Source of the DNA: Bradyrhizobium canariense
GTDB taxonomy: Bacteria > Pseudomonadota > Alphaproteobacteria > Rhizobiales > Xanthobacteraceae
Assembly (NCBI RefSeq): GCF_900105125.1
Contig: NZ_LT629750.1
Location: forward strand, 1,302,001-1,366,000
Length of the DNA: 64,000 nt
Direction: 5' to 3'
In this document: positions 1-9,994 of the stretch, one piece after another
Position numbering within the stretch: position 1 is the stretch's first letter
How the letters are laid out: each line of letters opens with the position of its first letter
The notes under the pieces: model-generated
The model's input: the letters and a program-made list of their open reading frames with translations, nothing else
Told to the model about the DNA's origin: nothing
Database searches by the model: none
Translations under genes and position numbers: made by a program

Positions 1-592
1 GCGTCTCCGACGCGTCCGTCATCATCAGGTCGGCGTCACCCTTGGCGATTTCGTCGAAGATCGTGACGTTGTCATTATAGATTTTGATTTCAGCGTTTTT
101 GACATGGGCCCGGGCAAATCGTTCGTTGGTGCCACCGGGATTGACGATTACGCGTGTGCCGGGCTTGTCGATCTCGGCAAGGGTTTCGTATTTGCCCTTG
201 TCGGCACAACGCGCGATCGGCGTCTTGCCTTCCCGCATGACCGGCGTGGAGAACAGTCCTTTTTTCTGACGATCGAGCGTGATCGAAATGCCGCCCATCG
301 CGATATCGAAATTGTCGGCTTCGAAATCCTTCATCAATTGCGGCCATGCGGTCTGCACATATTCGACCTTGACCCCGATCGCCTTTCCGAGTGCCTCCGC
401 CATATCGACGTCGAAGCCCCGGTATTTCTGGGTTGCCTTGTCGAGAGAGGTGAAGGGCAAATAATCACCGGTCATGCCGACGCGTAGTGTTCCGCGTTTG
501 ACGATGTCGTCGAGGCGCGAGGCCTGCTGGGCGTGGGCCGAAGCTGCTAACAGTAAAAATGCAACGGCAATGCAGCGGAGGGAGCGAACCAT
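1..592 (-). CDS. pheC: PheC-like periplasmic cyclohexadienyl dehydratase / solute-binding protein (3' end cut by window)
   Basis: About 197 residues are visible; the C-terminus lies beyond position 1. A cleavable signal peptide ending in AAASAHAQ-like residues precedes a type 3 periplasmic binding fold. The stretches GGISITLDRQ, VNPGGTNERFARAHVK and DLMMTDASE match my memory of Pseudomonas PheC, a periplasmic enzyme turning prephenate into phenylpyruvate and arogenate into phenylalanine. The same fold also serves amino-acid ABC transporters, so a plain binding protein is the alternative. The ATG at 592 gives a normal signal peptide. No transporter partner is visible downstream of position 1 or upstream. 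Confidence 0.7.
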   Translation of the reverse strand, partial: MVRSLRCIAVAFLLLAASAHAQQASRLDDIVKRGTLRVGMTGDYLPFTSLDKATQKYRGFDVDMAEALGKAIGVKVEYVQTAWPQLMKDFEADNFDIAMGGISITLDRQKKGLFSTPVMREGKTPIARCADKGKYETLAEIDKPGTRVIVNPGGTNERFARAHVKNAEIKIYNDNVTIFDEIAKGDADLMMTDASET

Positions 593-780
593 TTGACTTC
601 TCTCGTGCAACAATAGCCGCTGCGATATCGAACGGCGGATCATATTCGCGGGTAGGATTAAAGCGCCAGTGTAGAGTTTCAACCAAGCCGGACCCTATGG
701 CAAGGTTTGGCGTAAACGTTCGGATCGGCGGGGAAACACTGCGACACATTGTGATTTTCGAGATACAGAGGATCGAATTC

Positions 781-1299
781 GTGACCATCTCCATGTACAA
801 ATTGTCTGTCGGCGTTTTCACTCAATTTCTGGGCAGTCTGTCCGATCTTCTTGACCATGCGGCGGCGTACGCCGAGGCACGAAAGATTGATCCGTCGATT
901 TTACTCAACGCGCGGCTCTATCCCAACATGTACAATCTCACGCGCCAGGTCGGCGAGGCCAATCGGCATGCGGTTCTTGCCTGTGCTTTGCTGGCTGGCG
1001 TGAACCCGCCGATATTTTCGGATGGCGAGCCTGATATTCCCGAGCTCAAGAACCGGATCGCGATCGCGCTGGATTTCATCGAGAATCTGCAGCCCGCCGA
1101 GATCAACGGCAGCGCCGAAAGAGAAGTTGTTTTCACGTTTCGGAACGGCGCTCAGCGAAATTTCACCGGCCAGTCGCTGCTGCTTACCTTCAGCGTTCCG
1201 CAATTCTTTTTCCACGTCACCACGGCCTACGATATTCTGCGGCACGCGGGCGTCGACCTCGCCAAGAAGGACTTTCTGGGAACGCCAAGATCCACTTGA
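781..1299 (+). CDS. DUF1993 family protein
   Basis: 172 residues from a GTG start at 781. It reads VTISMYKLSVGVF, the usual N-terminus of the DUF1993 family as I recall it, and an AGAGGA ribosome-binding site lies 7-8 bases upstream. The frame stays open further upstream to 559, but that part overlaps the promoter region of the divergent pheC-like gene and has no family likeness. The body is alpha-helical and contains HVTTAYDILRHAGVDLAKKDFLG near the C-terminus, the conserved end of this DinB-like family. Function is unknown; cytoplasmic. It stands alone, divergent from the PheC-like gene. Confidence 0.8.
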   Translation: MTISMYKLSVGVFTQFLGSLSDLLDHAAAYAEARKIDPSILLNARLYPNMYNLTRQVGEANRHAVLACALLAGVNPPIFSDGEPDIPELKNRIAIALDFIENLQPAEINGSAEREVVFTFRNGAQRNFTGQSLLLTFSVPQFFFHVTTAYDILRHAGVDLAKKDFLGTPRST

Positions 1300-1339
1300 C
1301 GAGACCTGCTTGACGAGAACTGCTTGAGAAGCAGGCCGG

Positions 1340-1738
1340 CTAGATCTCGCGATCGTTCTTGTGCGCAGGATTTGCGGCGGCGCTTCTGCCGGTCATCTCG
1401 CTTTTGAGTTGCTGAAACCGCCGCTCCGCTTCGCTCTCGCGGTCGTTGACCAACCTGACTGCGGCATCCCCGGACATCGGTCCGGCCGTAATCGGCAAGG
1501 AGTTTTCGCCGATCGTCTCGTCAACATAATAGTCGCCATTATCCTCACGCCGCACAGTCCATCGGAAACGGATCGCGGCCATGGGACCGGGGCCGACTTT
1601 CGAATAGCCGGCGGCTTCAATCGGCGAAGGAGGGACGGGCCGATGCCCGGCCGCTTCCGGCTCGCGATGCGTCTCCGGGTGGTCGAGAATACTGGCGATC
1701 GCGGCCAGTGCATGATCCGTCGGATCATTTTGACTCAA
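1340..1738 (-). CDS. hypothetical protein
   Basis: 132 residues, no signal peptide or membrane segment. The middle (FRWTVRREDNGDYYVDE) looks like a small beta-rich fold. The tail (RLVNDRESEAERRFQQLKSEM) is predicted helical and ends in a disordered, charged stretch. I recognise no domain. It lies tail-to-tail with the DUF1993 gene (41 bases apart) and upstream in the same direction from nothing obvious. Composition is normal for the region, and the protein-like residue pattern on this strand supports it over the overlapping plus-strand frames. Confidence 0.6.
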   Translation of the reverse strand: MSQNDPTDHALAAIASILDHPETHREPEAAGHRPVPPSPIEAAGYSKVGPGPMAAIRFRWTVRREDNGDYYVDETIGENSLPITAGPMSGDAAVRLVNDRESEAERRFQQLKSEMTGRSAAANPAHKNDREI

Positions 1739-1831
1739 AACTTAATCTCCGAAATATGTCTTTGCCGGCAACAAAACGCACCATGGCCGCCAGCGCAATG
1801 TTTTTAGCTTGCGCGCGAATGCGGCCGAGTT

Positions 1832-3256
1832 CTAGGCGCACACCTGCGGCAACTTGTCCTTCCATGGGCGCACTTGCTCGAGCTGCGCTGCCAGACGGAA
1901 CAAGGTGGCTTCGTCGCCAAAGCGCGCCGCGAACATCATGCCCAGCGGCAATCCGGCCGCGTTCCACGCCAGCGGCACCGACATCGCCGGCTGGCCGGAC
2001 ATATTGAACATGGAGGTCGCCGGCATATAGCGGCGCAGGATCGGCATGATATGCGATAGATCTTCCGACATCGAATTGATTTCACCGATGCGCAGCGGCG
2101 GCGAACAAAGCGTCGGGCACAGGAAAATATCGCAGCTCTCGAAGAACGTCGCCAGTCCGCGCGAAATCTGGAAGGCGCTGAGTTGCGCGGCCACATAGTC
2201 GGTCGCGGTTTGCTGTTGCGCATTGTGCGCGCTGGCAAGCGTCAATATCTCGAAATCCTTGTCGGTCATCTCGCGGCCAAAGCGCTGTTCCGTCAGCCGC
2301 ACCGTCAGTGCGGTGTTGGCGCCGACAATGACGCCCATCACAACAGCGGGATCGGCGGCCAATGGCGGCGCGCGCTCCTCGACGTGGTGACCAAGCCCGG
2401 CCAGCAAGGCCGCGACCTCGCGGACGGCTGCTGCGATCTCGGGATCGATGGCGTCGCCATAGGGCGAGCGGTCAGTAAAGGCGATGCGCAGCTTGCCGGG
2501 ATCGCGGCCGACTTCCAGTGCGAACGGTCGCTCCGGCGGTGGGGCAACATACGGACTCGAGGCTTCCGGCCCGCAAATGGCGTCCATCATGGCGGCGCTG
2601 TCGCGCACGCTGATGCTGAGCACATGACCGCAGGAAAATCCGCCCCAGCCTTCGCCACGATCGGGACCGAGCGGATTGCGCGCACGGGTCGGCTTCAATC
2701 CGAACACGCCGGATGCCGAGGCTGGAATGCGAATCGAACCGCCGCCGTCACTGGCATGCGCGACGGGCAGGATGCGCGCGGCCACCGCCGCTCCCGCGCC
2801 GCCGGACGAGCCGCCGGAAGAATGCGCGAGGTTCCAGGGATTTCGGGTCGGACCGAACAGGCGGCATTCGGTCGTCGGCAACAGCCCAAACTCGGGCGTG
2901 GCGCTTTTCCCGAAAATCGCCACGCCGGTGTTGAGGAAACGCCGGGCGAGGGTGCCGGTATGGTCGGCCACATTGTCCTTGAAGACGCTGGCGCCGAAAG
3001 TGGTCCGCGTGCCCTCGAGCAGATCCAGGTCCTTGATTAGAAACGGCACACCGGTGAAGGGGCCATCCGGAAGCCCCTTCTCGATTTGCTGCTTTGCGTA
3101 GTCGTAATGCTTGACGACCACCGCGTTGATCTGTGGGTCGACCTTGGCGGTGCGGTCGATCGCCTCATCCAGCAGTTCAGCGGCGCTGATCTGCTTTTTA
3201 CGGACGAGTTCGGCAAGGCCTACCGCGTCATACTTGCCGTATTCCTTGAAGGCCAT
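1832..3256 (-). CDS. amidase signature family hydrolase
   Basis: 474 residues, the usual family length. The Ser-Ser-Lys catalytic triad is visible: Lys in PFLIKDLD, the glycine/serine loop [15 protein letters not shown] and the nucleophile serine in [11 protein letters not shown]. It hydrolyses a carboxamide to acid plus ammonia or amine; the substrate cannot be read from sequence. It is the last gene of the minus-strand operon that starts with a sugar-type ABC transporter (8769 downward), 66 bases after a 2-hydroxyacid dehydrogenase gene. This suggests it acts on an imported amide. There is no signal peptide, so it is cytoplasmic. Confidence 0.88.
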   Translation of the reverse strand: MAFKEYGKYDAVGLAELVRKKQISAAELLDEAIDRTAKVDPQINAVVVKHYDYAKQQIEKGLPDGPFTGVPFLIKDLDLLEGTRTTFGASVFKDNVADHTGTLARRFLNTGVAIFGKSATPEFGLLPTTECRLFGPTRNPWNLAHSSGGSSGGAGAAVAARILPVAHASDGGGSIRIPASASGVFGLKPTRARNPLGPDRGEGWGGFSCGHVLSISVRDSAAMMDAICGPEASSPYVAPPPERPFALEVGRDPGKLRIAFTDRSPYGDAIDPEIAAAVREVAALLAGLGHHVEERAPPLAADPAVVMGVIVGANTALTVRLTEQRFGREMTDKDFEILTLASAHNAQQQTATDYVAAQLSAFQISRGLATFFESCDIFLCPTLCSPPLRIGEINSMSEDLSHIMPILRRYMPATSMFNMSGQPAMSVPLAWNAAGLPLGMMFAARFGDEATLFRLAAQLEQVRPWKDKLPQVCA

Positions 3257-3322
3257 GTTGATACCTGTGACGCCAAAGGCCGGTACAAATCGAATGATCG
3301 GCGAAGGTCGGACGAGTCCGGC

Positions 3323-4312
3323 TCAGCCCAGCGCATCCTGATTGATGACGTTCTGCCGGATCGGCTCGCCGTCTAGCACGCTTAGAATGTTGCGAGCGGT
3401 CTGCTCGCTCATGCGGTCGACCGCCTCCCGGGTCACTCCCGCCACATGCGGGGCGATGATGACGTTGGGAAGTTCGAACAGCGAATGACCGAACGGCGGC
3501 GGCTCCTGCTCGAAAACGTCGAGACCCACGCCGGCGAGCTTGCCGGACTTCAGTGCATCATACAGCGCCGCTTCTTCGACAATTCCGCCGCGTGCGGTGT
3601 TGATCAGATAGGCGGTCGCCTTCATGCGCTTCAACCGCGCCGCGTTGAACATCCCGACCGTCTCGGGCGTCTTCGGGCAGTGGATGCTGACAAAGTCGGC
3701 GCGCGGTAAAGCCGCATCGAGATCGGCAACCGGCTCGCAACCTGCGGCCTTGATTTCAGCGGCTGATTTGTAGGGGTCGTAGACCAGCACGTTCATTTCC
3801 ATCGCCAGGCAGCGTTTGGCGATGCGGGTGCCGATGCGGCCAAAGCCGATGATCAGAACTGTCTTGCCGAACAAATCGAAAGGCAGCTTGCCGAGCCGGG
3901 TAGCCCAGGCTCCGTCCTTCACAAGGTTGTGCATCTCGACGGCGCGCTTGGCCAGCGTCAGCATCATGAACAAGGCCTGTTCCGCCACGGAAGGAGAATT
4001 GGCGGTGCCCGCTACCATCAGCGGGACCTTGCGGCGGCTGAGCGCCGGGACATCGACGGCGTCGTAGCCGACGCCGATCCGGGTCACCACTTTCATGTCC
4101 TTGGACGCTTCGAGTTCCGGCTCGCCGAAGCGGGTGGCGCCGAGCGCCACGCCATGTACCGGCGCCTGTGCTGTCAGCAGCGCCTCGAAATCCTTGGCGG
4201 AGATCAAATTGGGAAATTCGATGAGTTCGATGTCGTCCCGTTCGATCAGCAGAGTCCGCGCTTTCGGCGACATTGTTTCGGTGACGAGAATTTTCTTCTT
4301 ATTGGTCGCCAT
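3323..4312 (-). CDS. D-2-hydroxyacid dehydrogenase (SerA/phosphoglycerate dehydrogenase-like)
   Basis: 329 residues. The NAD-binding Rossmann motif is VLIIGFGRIGTRIAKR near residue 150. The catalytic Arg is in NTARGGIVEEAAL, the Glu in DVFEQEPP and the His in IIAPHVAGVTREA. It interconverts a 2-keto acid and a D-2-hydroxyacid with NAD(P). It lacks the C-terminal ACT or ASB regulatory domains of long SerA enzymes, so a catabolic role is more likely than serine biosynthesis. It lies between the transporter ATPase gene (31 bases) and the amidase gene (66 bases), probably co-transcribed. Confidence 0.86.
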   Translation of the reverse strand: MATNKKKILVTETMSPKARTLLIERDDIELIEFPNLISAKDFEALLTAQAPVHGVALGATRFGEPELEASKDMKVVTRIGVGYDAVDVPALSRRKVPLMVAGTANSPSVAEQALFMMLTLAKRAVEMHNLVKDGAWATRLGKLPFDLFGKTVLIIGFGRIGTRIAKRCLAMEMNVLVYDPYKSAAEIKAAGCEPVADLDAALPRADFVSIHCPKTPETVGMFNAARLKRMKATAYLINTARGGIVEEAALYDALKSGKLAGVGLDVFEQEPPPFGHSLFELPNVIIAPHVAGVTREAVDRMSEQTARNILSVLDGEPIRQNVINQDALG

Positions 4313-4343
4313 TCCAGCCCAGGCCTTTCTTGTTATGTGGCCG

Positions 4344-5444
4344 TCAAATGACGGCGCCGGTCACCTCGTTTAGCAGGTGCATATTGTTGAGGTCCACTGC
4401 CAATCGAAGCGGACCGCCGGCGCGGGCACCGGCGTTGGGGGTGACCCGCCCGCAGACTTCCACCCCTTCGAGGATAAAATAGACCAGCGTCTCCATCCCC
4501 ATCGGCTCGATCACATCCAGAACGGTATCGAATGGCTCAACTCCCGGCTCCGGATGCGCCTTAGCTTCCGCGATATGTTCCGGCCGCAGCCCGAGCAGCA
4601 GCTTCTCGTTGCGTGCAACGCCCTGATATCTGGCCGCGCGGGCAGGCGGTAGTGGAAAGGCGATACGGTCGGTCAGCCGGATATTCAGTTTGCCGCCGGC
4701 ATCCTCAAGCCGACAGGGGAGGAAATTCATTGCCGGCGAGCCGATGAATCCCGCGACAAAGCGGGTCGCCGGCTTGTGATAGAGATCGTTCGGCGTACCG
4801 ATCTGTTCGATGCGTCCCTTGTTCATGACCACGACCCTGTCGGCGAGCGTCATCGCTTCAACCTGGTCGTGGGTCACGTAGACGGTTGTGGTGCGGACCT
4901 TCTGATGCACTTTCTTGATTTCGATACGCATCTGGACCCGAAGCTTGGCGTCGAGATTCGAGAGCGGCTCGTCGAACAGGAAAACCTTGGGGTTGCGGAC
5001 GATGGCGCGCCCCATCGCGACGCGCTGGCGCTGGCCGCCCGACAATTGCTTGGGCTTGCGATCGATGAGTTCTGCGATATCCAGCATGCGCGCGGCTTCG
5101 TCGACCCGGGTCTTGATCTCGGCCTTCGGATAATGCTTGAGGCGCAGTCCGAACGACATGTTTTCAGCAACTGTCATATGCGGATAGAGTGCGTAGTTCT
5201 GAAACACCATCGCGATGTCGCGATCCTTTGGCGGCACGTCGTTGACGAGGTCGCCTCCGATCATGATGTCGCCGTCGGTAATGTCTTCGAGCCCCGCGAT
5301 CATCCGCAGCGTGGTCGATTTCCCGCAGCCCGACGGCCCCACCAGCACGACAAATTCGTGGTCGGCGATGTCGAGATCGATGCCGCGCACCGCTTCGACT
5401 TCGTCGTAACGCTTGATCACCTTACGCAACGTAACGTCAGCCAT
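4344..5444 (-). CDS. sugar-type ABC transporter ATP-binding protein (MalK/UgpC family)
   Basis: 366 residues. Walker [10 protein letters not shown] is at about residue 36, the Q-loop [11 protein letters not shown], the signature [12 protein letters not shown], Walker [12 protein letters not shown] and the switch His in VTHDQVEAM. The last ~120 residues are the TOBE/MalK-type regulatory domain. The ATG at 5444 is chosen because AAGGG lies about 9 bases upstream. The alternative ATG at 5450 overlaps the previous stop codon (TGATG) but sits too close to that site. It powers the two permeases encoded immediately upstream. Confidence 0.93.
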   Translation of the reverse strand: MADVTLRKVIKRYDEVEAVRGIDLDIADHEFVVLVGPSGCGKSTTLRMIAGLEDITDGDIMIGGDLVNDVPPKDRDIAMVFQNYALYPHMTVAENMSFGLRLKHYPKAEIKTRVDEAARMLDIAELIDRKPKQLSGGQRQRVAMGRAIVRNPKVFLFDEPLSNLDAKLRVQMRIEIKKVHQKVRTTTVYVTHDQVEAMTLADRVVVMNKGRIEQIGTPNDLYHKPATRFVAGFIGSPAMNFLPCRLEDAGGKLNIRLTDRIAFPLPPARAARYQGVARNEKLLLGLRPEHIAEAKAHPEPGVEPFDTVLDVIEPMGMETLVYFILEGVEVCGRVTPNAGARAGGPLRLAVDLNNMHLLNEVTGAVI

Positions 5445-5449
5445 AAGCA

Positions 5450-6364
5450 TCAACCCTTTGTCGCGCCGGCAGTCAGACCGGCGATGTAGTAGTCCATCAG
5501 GAAAGCGTAGATGATGAGGGGCGGTGCGGCGCCGAGCAGGGCGCCGGTCATGATCTGTCCCCAGTTGTAAACATCGCCCTTGATCAGGGTGGTGATGATA
5601 CCGACCGGCAGTACCAGCTGGTCCGTCGATGTCGTAAAGACCAGCGGATAGAGAAATTGCGCCCACGACACCGTAAAGGCGAAGATGGTCGCGGCGATCA
5701 AACCTGGCAGCGCCACCGGTATGAAGATGCGCGTCAGCGTCTGGAACCATGAGGCGCCGTCGATGATGGCAGCTTCGTCGAGCTCCTTCGGAATCGAGGC
5801 GAAATAACCGATCATGATCCAGGTGCAGAACGGCACGGTGAGCGTCGGATAGACGATCACCAGCACGTACCATCTATTGATGAGTTGAATTCCGGTGAAG
5901 TCGCTGAACACCGCGAACATCTTGAACAGCGGCAGAAACAGCAGCGAGTCCGGGATGAGGTAAGTCAGGAACACGCCGGTCGCGAGGGTCGCCGATCCCC
6001 AGAACCGCATCCGTGCCATCGCAAAGGCTGCGGGTACGCTAATCAGCATGGTGATCGCGACCACCAGGATCGAGACCAGCGCCGAATTCCGGAAGAACGT
6101 CAGGAACTGGTTCGATGACAGCAATCCGATGTAATATTCCAGCGTCGGATGAAACACCCACCATGGATTGGTCGCCGCCGAAATCTCGGCGCTGCTTTTG
6201 AGCGACGTGATCACCATGTAAAGCGGCGGCACCAGCGAGAAGATCGCAAACAGCGTCAGGAAGAAGTACGACCACCTGAGTGCCCAGGTGCGGTCGCGGC
6301 TCATGCTGCCATATTTGACCGCGCGGGTCGGTGCCGCCTTGTCCATCACCGCAGTGCTTGTCAT
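5450..6364 (-). CDS. carbohydrate ABC transporter permease (MalG-like)
   Basis: 304 residues with six predicted membrane helices. The cytoplasmic EAA loop that docks to the ATPase is [15 protein letters not shown]. Its start codon overlaps the stop of the preceding permease gene in a TGATG arrangement at 6364-6366, indicating translational coupling. The frame is open further upstream, but that part only shadows the other permease. It forms a heterodimeric channel with that permease. Confidence 0.92.
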   Translation of the reverse strand: MTSTAVMDKAAPTRAVKYGSMSRDRTWALRWSYFFLTLFAIFSLVPPLYMVITSLKSSAEISAATNPWWVFHPTLEYYIGLLSSNQFLTFFRNSALVSILVVAITMLISVPAAFAMARMRFWGSATLATGVFLTYLIPDSLLFLPLFKMFAVFSDFTGIQLINRWYVLVIVYPTLTVPFCTWIMIGYFASIPKELDEAAIIDGASWFQTLTRIFIPVALPGLIAATIFAFTVSWAQFLYPLVFTTSTDQLVLPVGIITTLIKGDVYNWGQIMTGALLGAAPPLIIYAFLMDYYIAGLTAGATKG

Positions 6365-7302
6365 CAGGCTTCGTTCCCGCGTTTGTTGATGTCGCGGAGG
6401 ATGAAAACCGCCGCGATGGCGAGGATCGGGAACATGAACAGCGAGACGCTGGCGCCCAGCGGAATGTCGCTGCCTTCGATCCCGACCCGGAAAGCCCACG
6501 TCGCAAAAATATGGGTGTGGTCGAGCGGTCCGCCGGCGGTCAGGATCCGCACAATGTCGAAGTTCGCAAAGGTCACGATCAGCGAGAACAGAGTCGTGAT
6601 GGCGATGATGTTGCGCATCATCGGCAGTGTCACGTACCAGATCCGTTGCCACCAATTGGCACCATCGATGGCGGCGGCTTCATAAAGCTGATCGGGCACC
6701 GATTTCAGCGACGCCAGGTACATGATCATGAAGAACGGCGCGCCGTACCAGACATTGACCAGGATGACCGAGAAGCGGGCCCAGTTCGGGTCGCCGGTCC
6801 ACGCAATCGGCCCGATACCAAAAAATGAAAGCGTATAGTTGAAGGCACTGTAGGACGGATCGAACAGCCACAGCCAGGCCAGCGTGCTCATCGCCGGCGG
6901 GATCACCCACGGCACCAACAACATTCCACGCCACTTGCGCTGTCCCTTCGCCGGGATGTTATGAACGAAATGCGCGACGATGAAACCGATCACCGCCTTG
7001 AAGACGACGGCCGAGATCGCAAAGATACAGGACTGCTCGACCACTAGCCAGAACGTGTCGCGCTTGAACAGGAATTGAAAATTGCCGAGGCCGACAAAAT
7101 GCTGCATCGACTTGTTCAGCGTTGCCAGATGCAGGGAATAAAATGCGGGATAGACTACCAGGATGACAATGAGGAGAATGAGCGGCAGCGTCATCAGAAA
7201 CGCGGCGGTTGATTTCCTTTTAAGCGTGGCCCGTAAACTCGAGCGCTTTCGCGTCGATCGTGTTGCAGCGACGCTGTTCGGCTGAAATGCGACATCGACC
7301 AT
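6364..7302 (-). CDS. sugar ABC transporter permease (MalF/UgpA-like)
   Basis: 312 residues. A basic N-terminal region is followed by six membrane helices. The EAA loop is YEAAAIDGANWWQRI. The ATG at 7302 follows a GAGGAAG ribosome-binding site by a few bases. It follows the binding-protein gene by 126 bases, a usual spacing in which the abundant binding protein is separated from the channel genes. Its end overlaps the next permease start. Confidence 0.92.
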   Translation of the reverse strand: MVDVAFQPNSVAATRSTRKRSSLRATLKRKSTAAFLMTLPLILLIVILVVYPAFYSLHLATLNKSMQHFVGLGNFQFLFKRDTFWLVVEQSCIFAISAVVFKAVIGFIVAHFVHNIPAKGQRKWRGMLLVPWVIPPAMSTLAWLWLFDPSYSAFNYTLSFFGIGPIAWTGDPNWARFSVILVNVWYGAPFFMIMYLASLKSVPDQLYEAAAIDGANWWQRIWYVTLPMMRNIIAITTLFSLIVTFANFDIVRILTAGGPLDHTHIFATWAFRVGIEGSDIPLGASVSLFMFPILAIAAVFILRDINKRGNEA

Positions 7303-7428
7303 GATACATCTTCCTCGCGGCGATTGGCTTCAGAAGAACGGGATTTCCGGATAGCTCGGGAGCCGGCATATCGTCGGCTCCGGATCGCACTGATTTAACT
7401 GGCGTCGCAGCAGGCCTTGGGGCGGGCG

Positions 7429-8769
7429 TTAGCTCCGCATGAAGCCTTCGCACTCGCCTTCCGCCCAGGCCAGCGTCTTTTCCATCGTTTCACCCTGGAA
7501 GTATTTCAGGCACATCTTGGTAATGGTGGCCTGTGCGTAGATCTGCTGGGCGATCTTTGGCGGCGCGGGCGACGCTGCGATCGACAGCGTTTGATGATTG
7601 TAGGGATTTGGGTAGCTGAAGAGTGTGCCCTTTGGCGGGCCTTCTTCCGCCCAGGTCTTGAGCGTCGTCATCTTCGCGTATGCCGGCAAGTCGTAACCAC
7701 CGCTGGCTTCGACGAGCTTGGCGATCGACTCCGGCTGCGACAGATGCACCAGCAGACTCTTGGCGGCTTCCTTGTTCTTGGAGAAACTCCAGATGTTCCA
7801 GAAGAACGGAAGGAACGGCGCAAACCGGCCTTTCGGTCCAACCGGGAAACCGTGGGTCCAGCATTGCTCCGCGATTTGCGGCGCATCGCGTTTGGCAACT
7901 GCCCAGGCGCTGGGCGGATTCATGATCATGGCGCCCTTGCCGGAGACCAGCCATTTGTTGTTGGAGGCATCGTCCCAAGCTGCGACGTCGGGCGGCAGGA
8001 AGGCGATCAGTTTCTTGTAGAACTCGAGAGCCTGGCGGACCTCGTCGGTTTTGACGGTGAGGTCGCCCTTGGCGTTGACGAGCTGGGCGCCGAAGGCCAG
8101 GAAAAATGCGCCTGCCGTATCGACGCTGTCGGACGTCTCTCCGAGCCCGATGCCGAAGGGAAAGCCGCCCTTGTGGCAGGCTTCCGCCGCCTTCAGGAAC
8201 GTATCCGTCGTCCAGTTGTCCGCCTTGGGCGGGCTGCCGGCTGGATACATTTCTTGGACATCGATGTTGGCGTATTTCTTCATCAGGTCGATGCGCGAGC
8301 AGGGCCCCTTGATCTGACTGCCGATGCAGGCGGGTACGCCGAGCCATTTGCCGTCCAGCTGTCCGAGATATTTGACGGTGCCGTTGACCTCGCCGTTCTG
8401 TTTGACCAACGGATCCATAATGTCGTTGACGGGTTCGAGCAGGTCGGAGTTCGCGTGCGGCCACCATGTCGGCATCGCCAAGATGTCGTGGCCGGATTTC
8501 GCCTGGGCCTCGGCTGCGATGGTCACCAGGTTCTTGTTGCCCTGGCTCGTGATGTAGTCGATCGAAACCTCGACCTTCTCCTTGGCGGCCCACTCATTGA
8601 CGAGGTCGGTGCTGGCCTTGTTGGCGCCGGGAACCCAGTGATCCCAAAAGCCCATCGTGAGTCTGCCGGCCGCGTAAGCCGTTCGTATGTACGGCGCCGA
8701 GATCAGCGCGGCCGACGATAGTGCAGTGGCAGCTACGAATTGACGACGAGAAATCTTCTTCCGTGACAT
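7429..8769 (-). CDS. Tat-exported extracellular solute-binding protein of a sugar-type ABC transporter
   Basis: 446 residues. The N-terminus has a twin-arginine signal (SRRQFVAATALSSAALISA), so it is exported folded to the periplasm. Length and tryptophan-rich body fit the family 1 binding proteins for sugars and polyols. The ATG at 8769 has GGGAGGG a few bases upstream; the longer frame from 8802 has no support. It is the first gene of the operon running down to the amidase at 1832 and sets its specificity. The ligand is unknown; the attached dehydrogenase and amidase hint at an amide- or hydroxyacid-yielding compound. Confidence 0.9.
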   Translation of the reverse strand: MSRKKISRRQFVAATALSSAALISAPYIRTAYAAGRLTMGFWDHWVPGANKASTDLVNEWAAKEKVEVSIDYITSQGNKNLVTIAAEAQAKSGHDILAMPTWWPHANSDLLEPVNDIMDPLVKQNGEVNGTVKYLGQLDGKWLGVPACIGSQIKGPCSRIDLMKKYANIDVQEMYPAGSPPKADNWTTDTFLKAAEACHKGGFPFGIGLGETSDSVDTAGAFFLAFGAQLVNAKGDLTVKTDEVRQALEFYKKLIAFLPPDVAAWDDASNNKWLVSGKGAMIMNPPSAWAVAKRDAPQIAEQCWTHGFPVGPKGRFAPFLPFFWNIWSFSKNKEAAKSLLVHLSQPESIAKLVEASGGYDLPAYAKMTTLKTWAEEGPPKGTLFSYPNPYNHQTLSIAASPAPPKIAQQIYAQATITKMCLKYFQGETMEKTLAWAEGECEGFMRS

Positions 8770-9247
8770 GGCGTTCCCTCCCAGGTGAACCAATCTTGGC
8801 AAGACAGAATTTCTTGTTGTTTTTGCTTCGCCTCCGGGCAGCCCGGTTACCGCGCTACAGCGCGCAGCGAAGATATCGTTGTGACGATCAGATCAGAATT
8901 GCGAACATCTGTCGAGAAATCACATGCATCGTTCATCTAGAACTAACGTTGTGGTTTCCAGAGGCCGCGTAACGATCTCGCAGTGACGTAAACATTGTCT
9001 CGCCGCAGGAATCCCCGAGCATACTGCGCTGCACACATAAGATCGAGCCGCACCGTTTTTCCTGAGGTGCGCGATTGCGCCGCAGGTTGGGACCGCCACA
9101 CGGCGGTGTTGTGGATCGAAAATCTTCTTCCCATCATCGGCTCGGCGCGGCGGTAGACTTGCGCATCGCGGCAAAGCTAATGTTCGCGTTCGTATCGCTC
9201 GGAATCGCCGAGCCCACTTCATCAAGATCGACCATGGAGACGAAATA
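8770..9247. other. divergent intergenic region
   Basis: 478 bases between the ABC-transporter operon (minus) and the Spy-like gene (plus). It must hold both promoters. A GGGAGGG ribosome-binding site serves the binding-protein gene and GGAGA precedes the start at 9248. I see no convincing operator palindrome or additional open frame. Confidence 0.5.
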
Positions 9248-9994
9248 ATGATCGGCCCGATACCCGCCGCGCCCGCGCAGTTTGGATTGCGTTTCGCGAT
9301 TGGGGCAGTGGTCCTGACGCTTCTTGGCGCAATCGCAGGAGCGCAGGCGCAAGGCCTTGTTCAAGGCGTTCAGCAGGGAGCCCAGGCGGGCAACAAGGCG
9401 GCCGGACCGGTCGGCGGAGTATTAGGCGGCGCAATCGGTGGCGTCGTCGGTGTGTTCACCGGCGTGCTCGGTGCTGGAAACAATCAAAATAACCCACAAA
9501 CGCAAACGCCCGCCGCGAGCGATAGCAAACAGGCCGGATCACCCAAGGCCGCGAAGACTGGCAAGAACGGGAAGATGACCAAGCAGGCCGAAGGGACCAA
9601 GCCGCCAGCTGTGTTAACGCAGCCCGGCGAGCCACAGCTGACCGCCGATCAGATCGTTTCGAACAGCGATGCGAACATCGAGCGGATCAAGACCGAGTTG
9701 AATCTTACCCCGGAGCAGGAGAAGAACTGGACGGCGTTCAACAGCGCGATGCACTATCTCGGCCATAACGGCGCCGATCGCCTCAACCTGCGAATTGCGC
9801 GCGCCAAGCGCGACCCGCCGGACGATATTATCGAGCAGATGCGAAACGAAGCGCAGTTCCTTGACGACCGCGCGGTCGATCAGCGCAATGTCGCCGATGC
9901 AGCCGAGCCGCTATTTGCGAGCCTCAACGACCAGCAAAAGCAGGTCTTCATCGAGGAGATGGTGCGCTTGAGCCACGAACGGGGCCTCGACTAG
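9248..9994 (+). CDS. Spy/CpxP-like periplasmic protein (LTXXQ motif)
   Basis: 248 residues. A signal peptide (to about residue 34, ending GAQAQ) is followed by a glycine-rich segment resembling a glycine-zipper (GGVLGGAIGGVVGVFTG) and a low-complexity linker. The helical domain contains LTPEQEKNW near residue 150 and a second LNDQQKQVF, the LTXXQ repeats of Spy/CpxP refolding chaperones. GGAGA lies upstream of the ATG at 9248. The stop codon TAG is part of a CTAG sequence that was the target of the IS element beginning at 9995, so the protein is intact despite the insertion. Confidence 0.82.
   Translation: MIGPIPAAPAQFGLRFAIGAVVLTLLGAIAGAQAQGLVQGVQQGAQAGNKAAGPVGGVLGGAIGGVVGVFTGVLGAGNNQNNPQTQTPAASDSKQAGSPKAAKTGKNGKMTKQAEGTKPPAVLTQPGEPQLTADQIVSNSDANIERIKTELNLTPEQEKNWTAFNSAMHYLGHNGADRLNLRIARAKRDPPDDIIEQMRNEAQFLDDRAVDQRNVADAAEPLFASLNDQQKQVFIEEMVRLSHERGLD
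9991..9994. repeat. CTAG target-site duplication, left copy
   Basis: CTAG directly abuts the left inverted repeat of the IS at 9995 and is repeated at 10847-10850. It contains the TAG stop of the Spy-like gene. Confidence 0.8.

Noticed and set aside
4344..5873. Extended 509-residue version of the transporter ATPase
   Set aside because: The first ~140 residues are an out-of-frame reading of the permease gene. The ATPase starts at 5444 with a ribosome site.
7417..8721. 434-residue plus-strand frame opposite the solute-binding protein
   Set aside because: The minus strand has a clear Tat signal, ribosome site and family match. The plus frame is its shadow.
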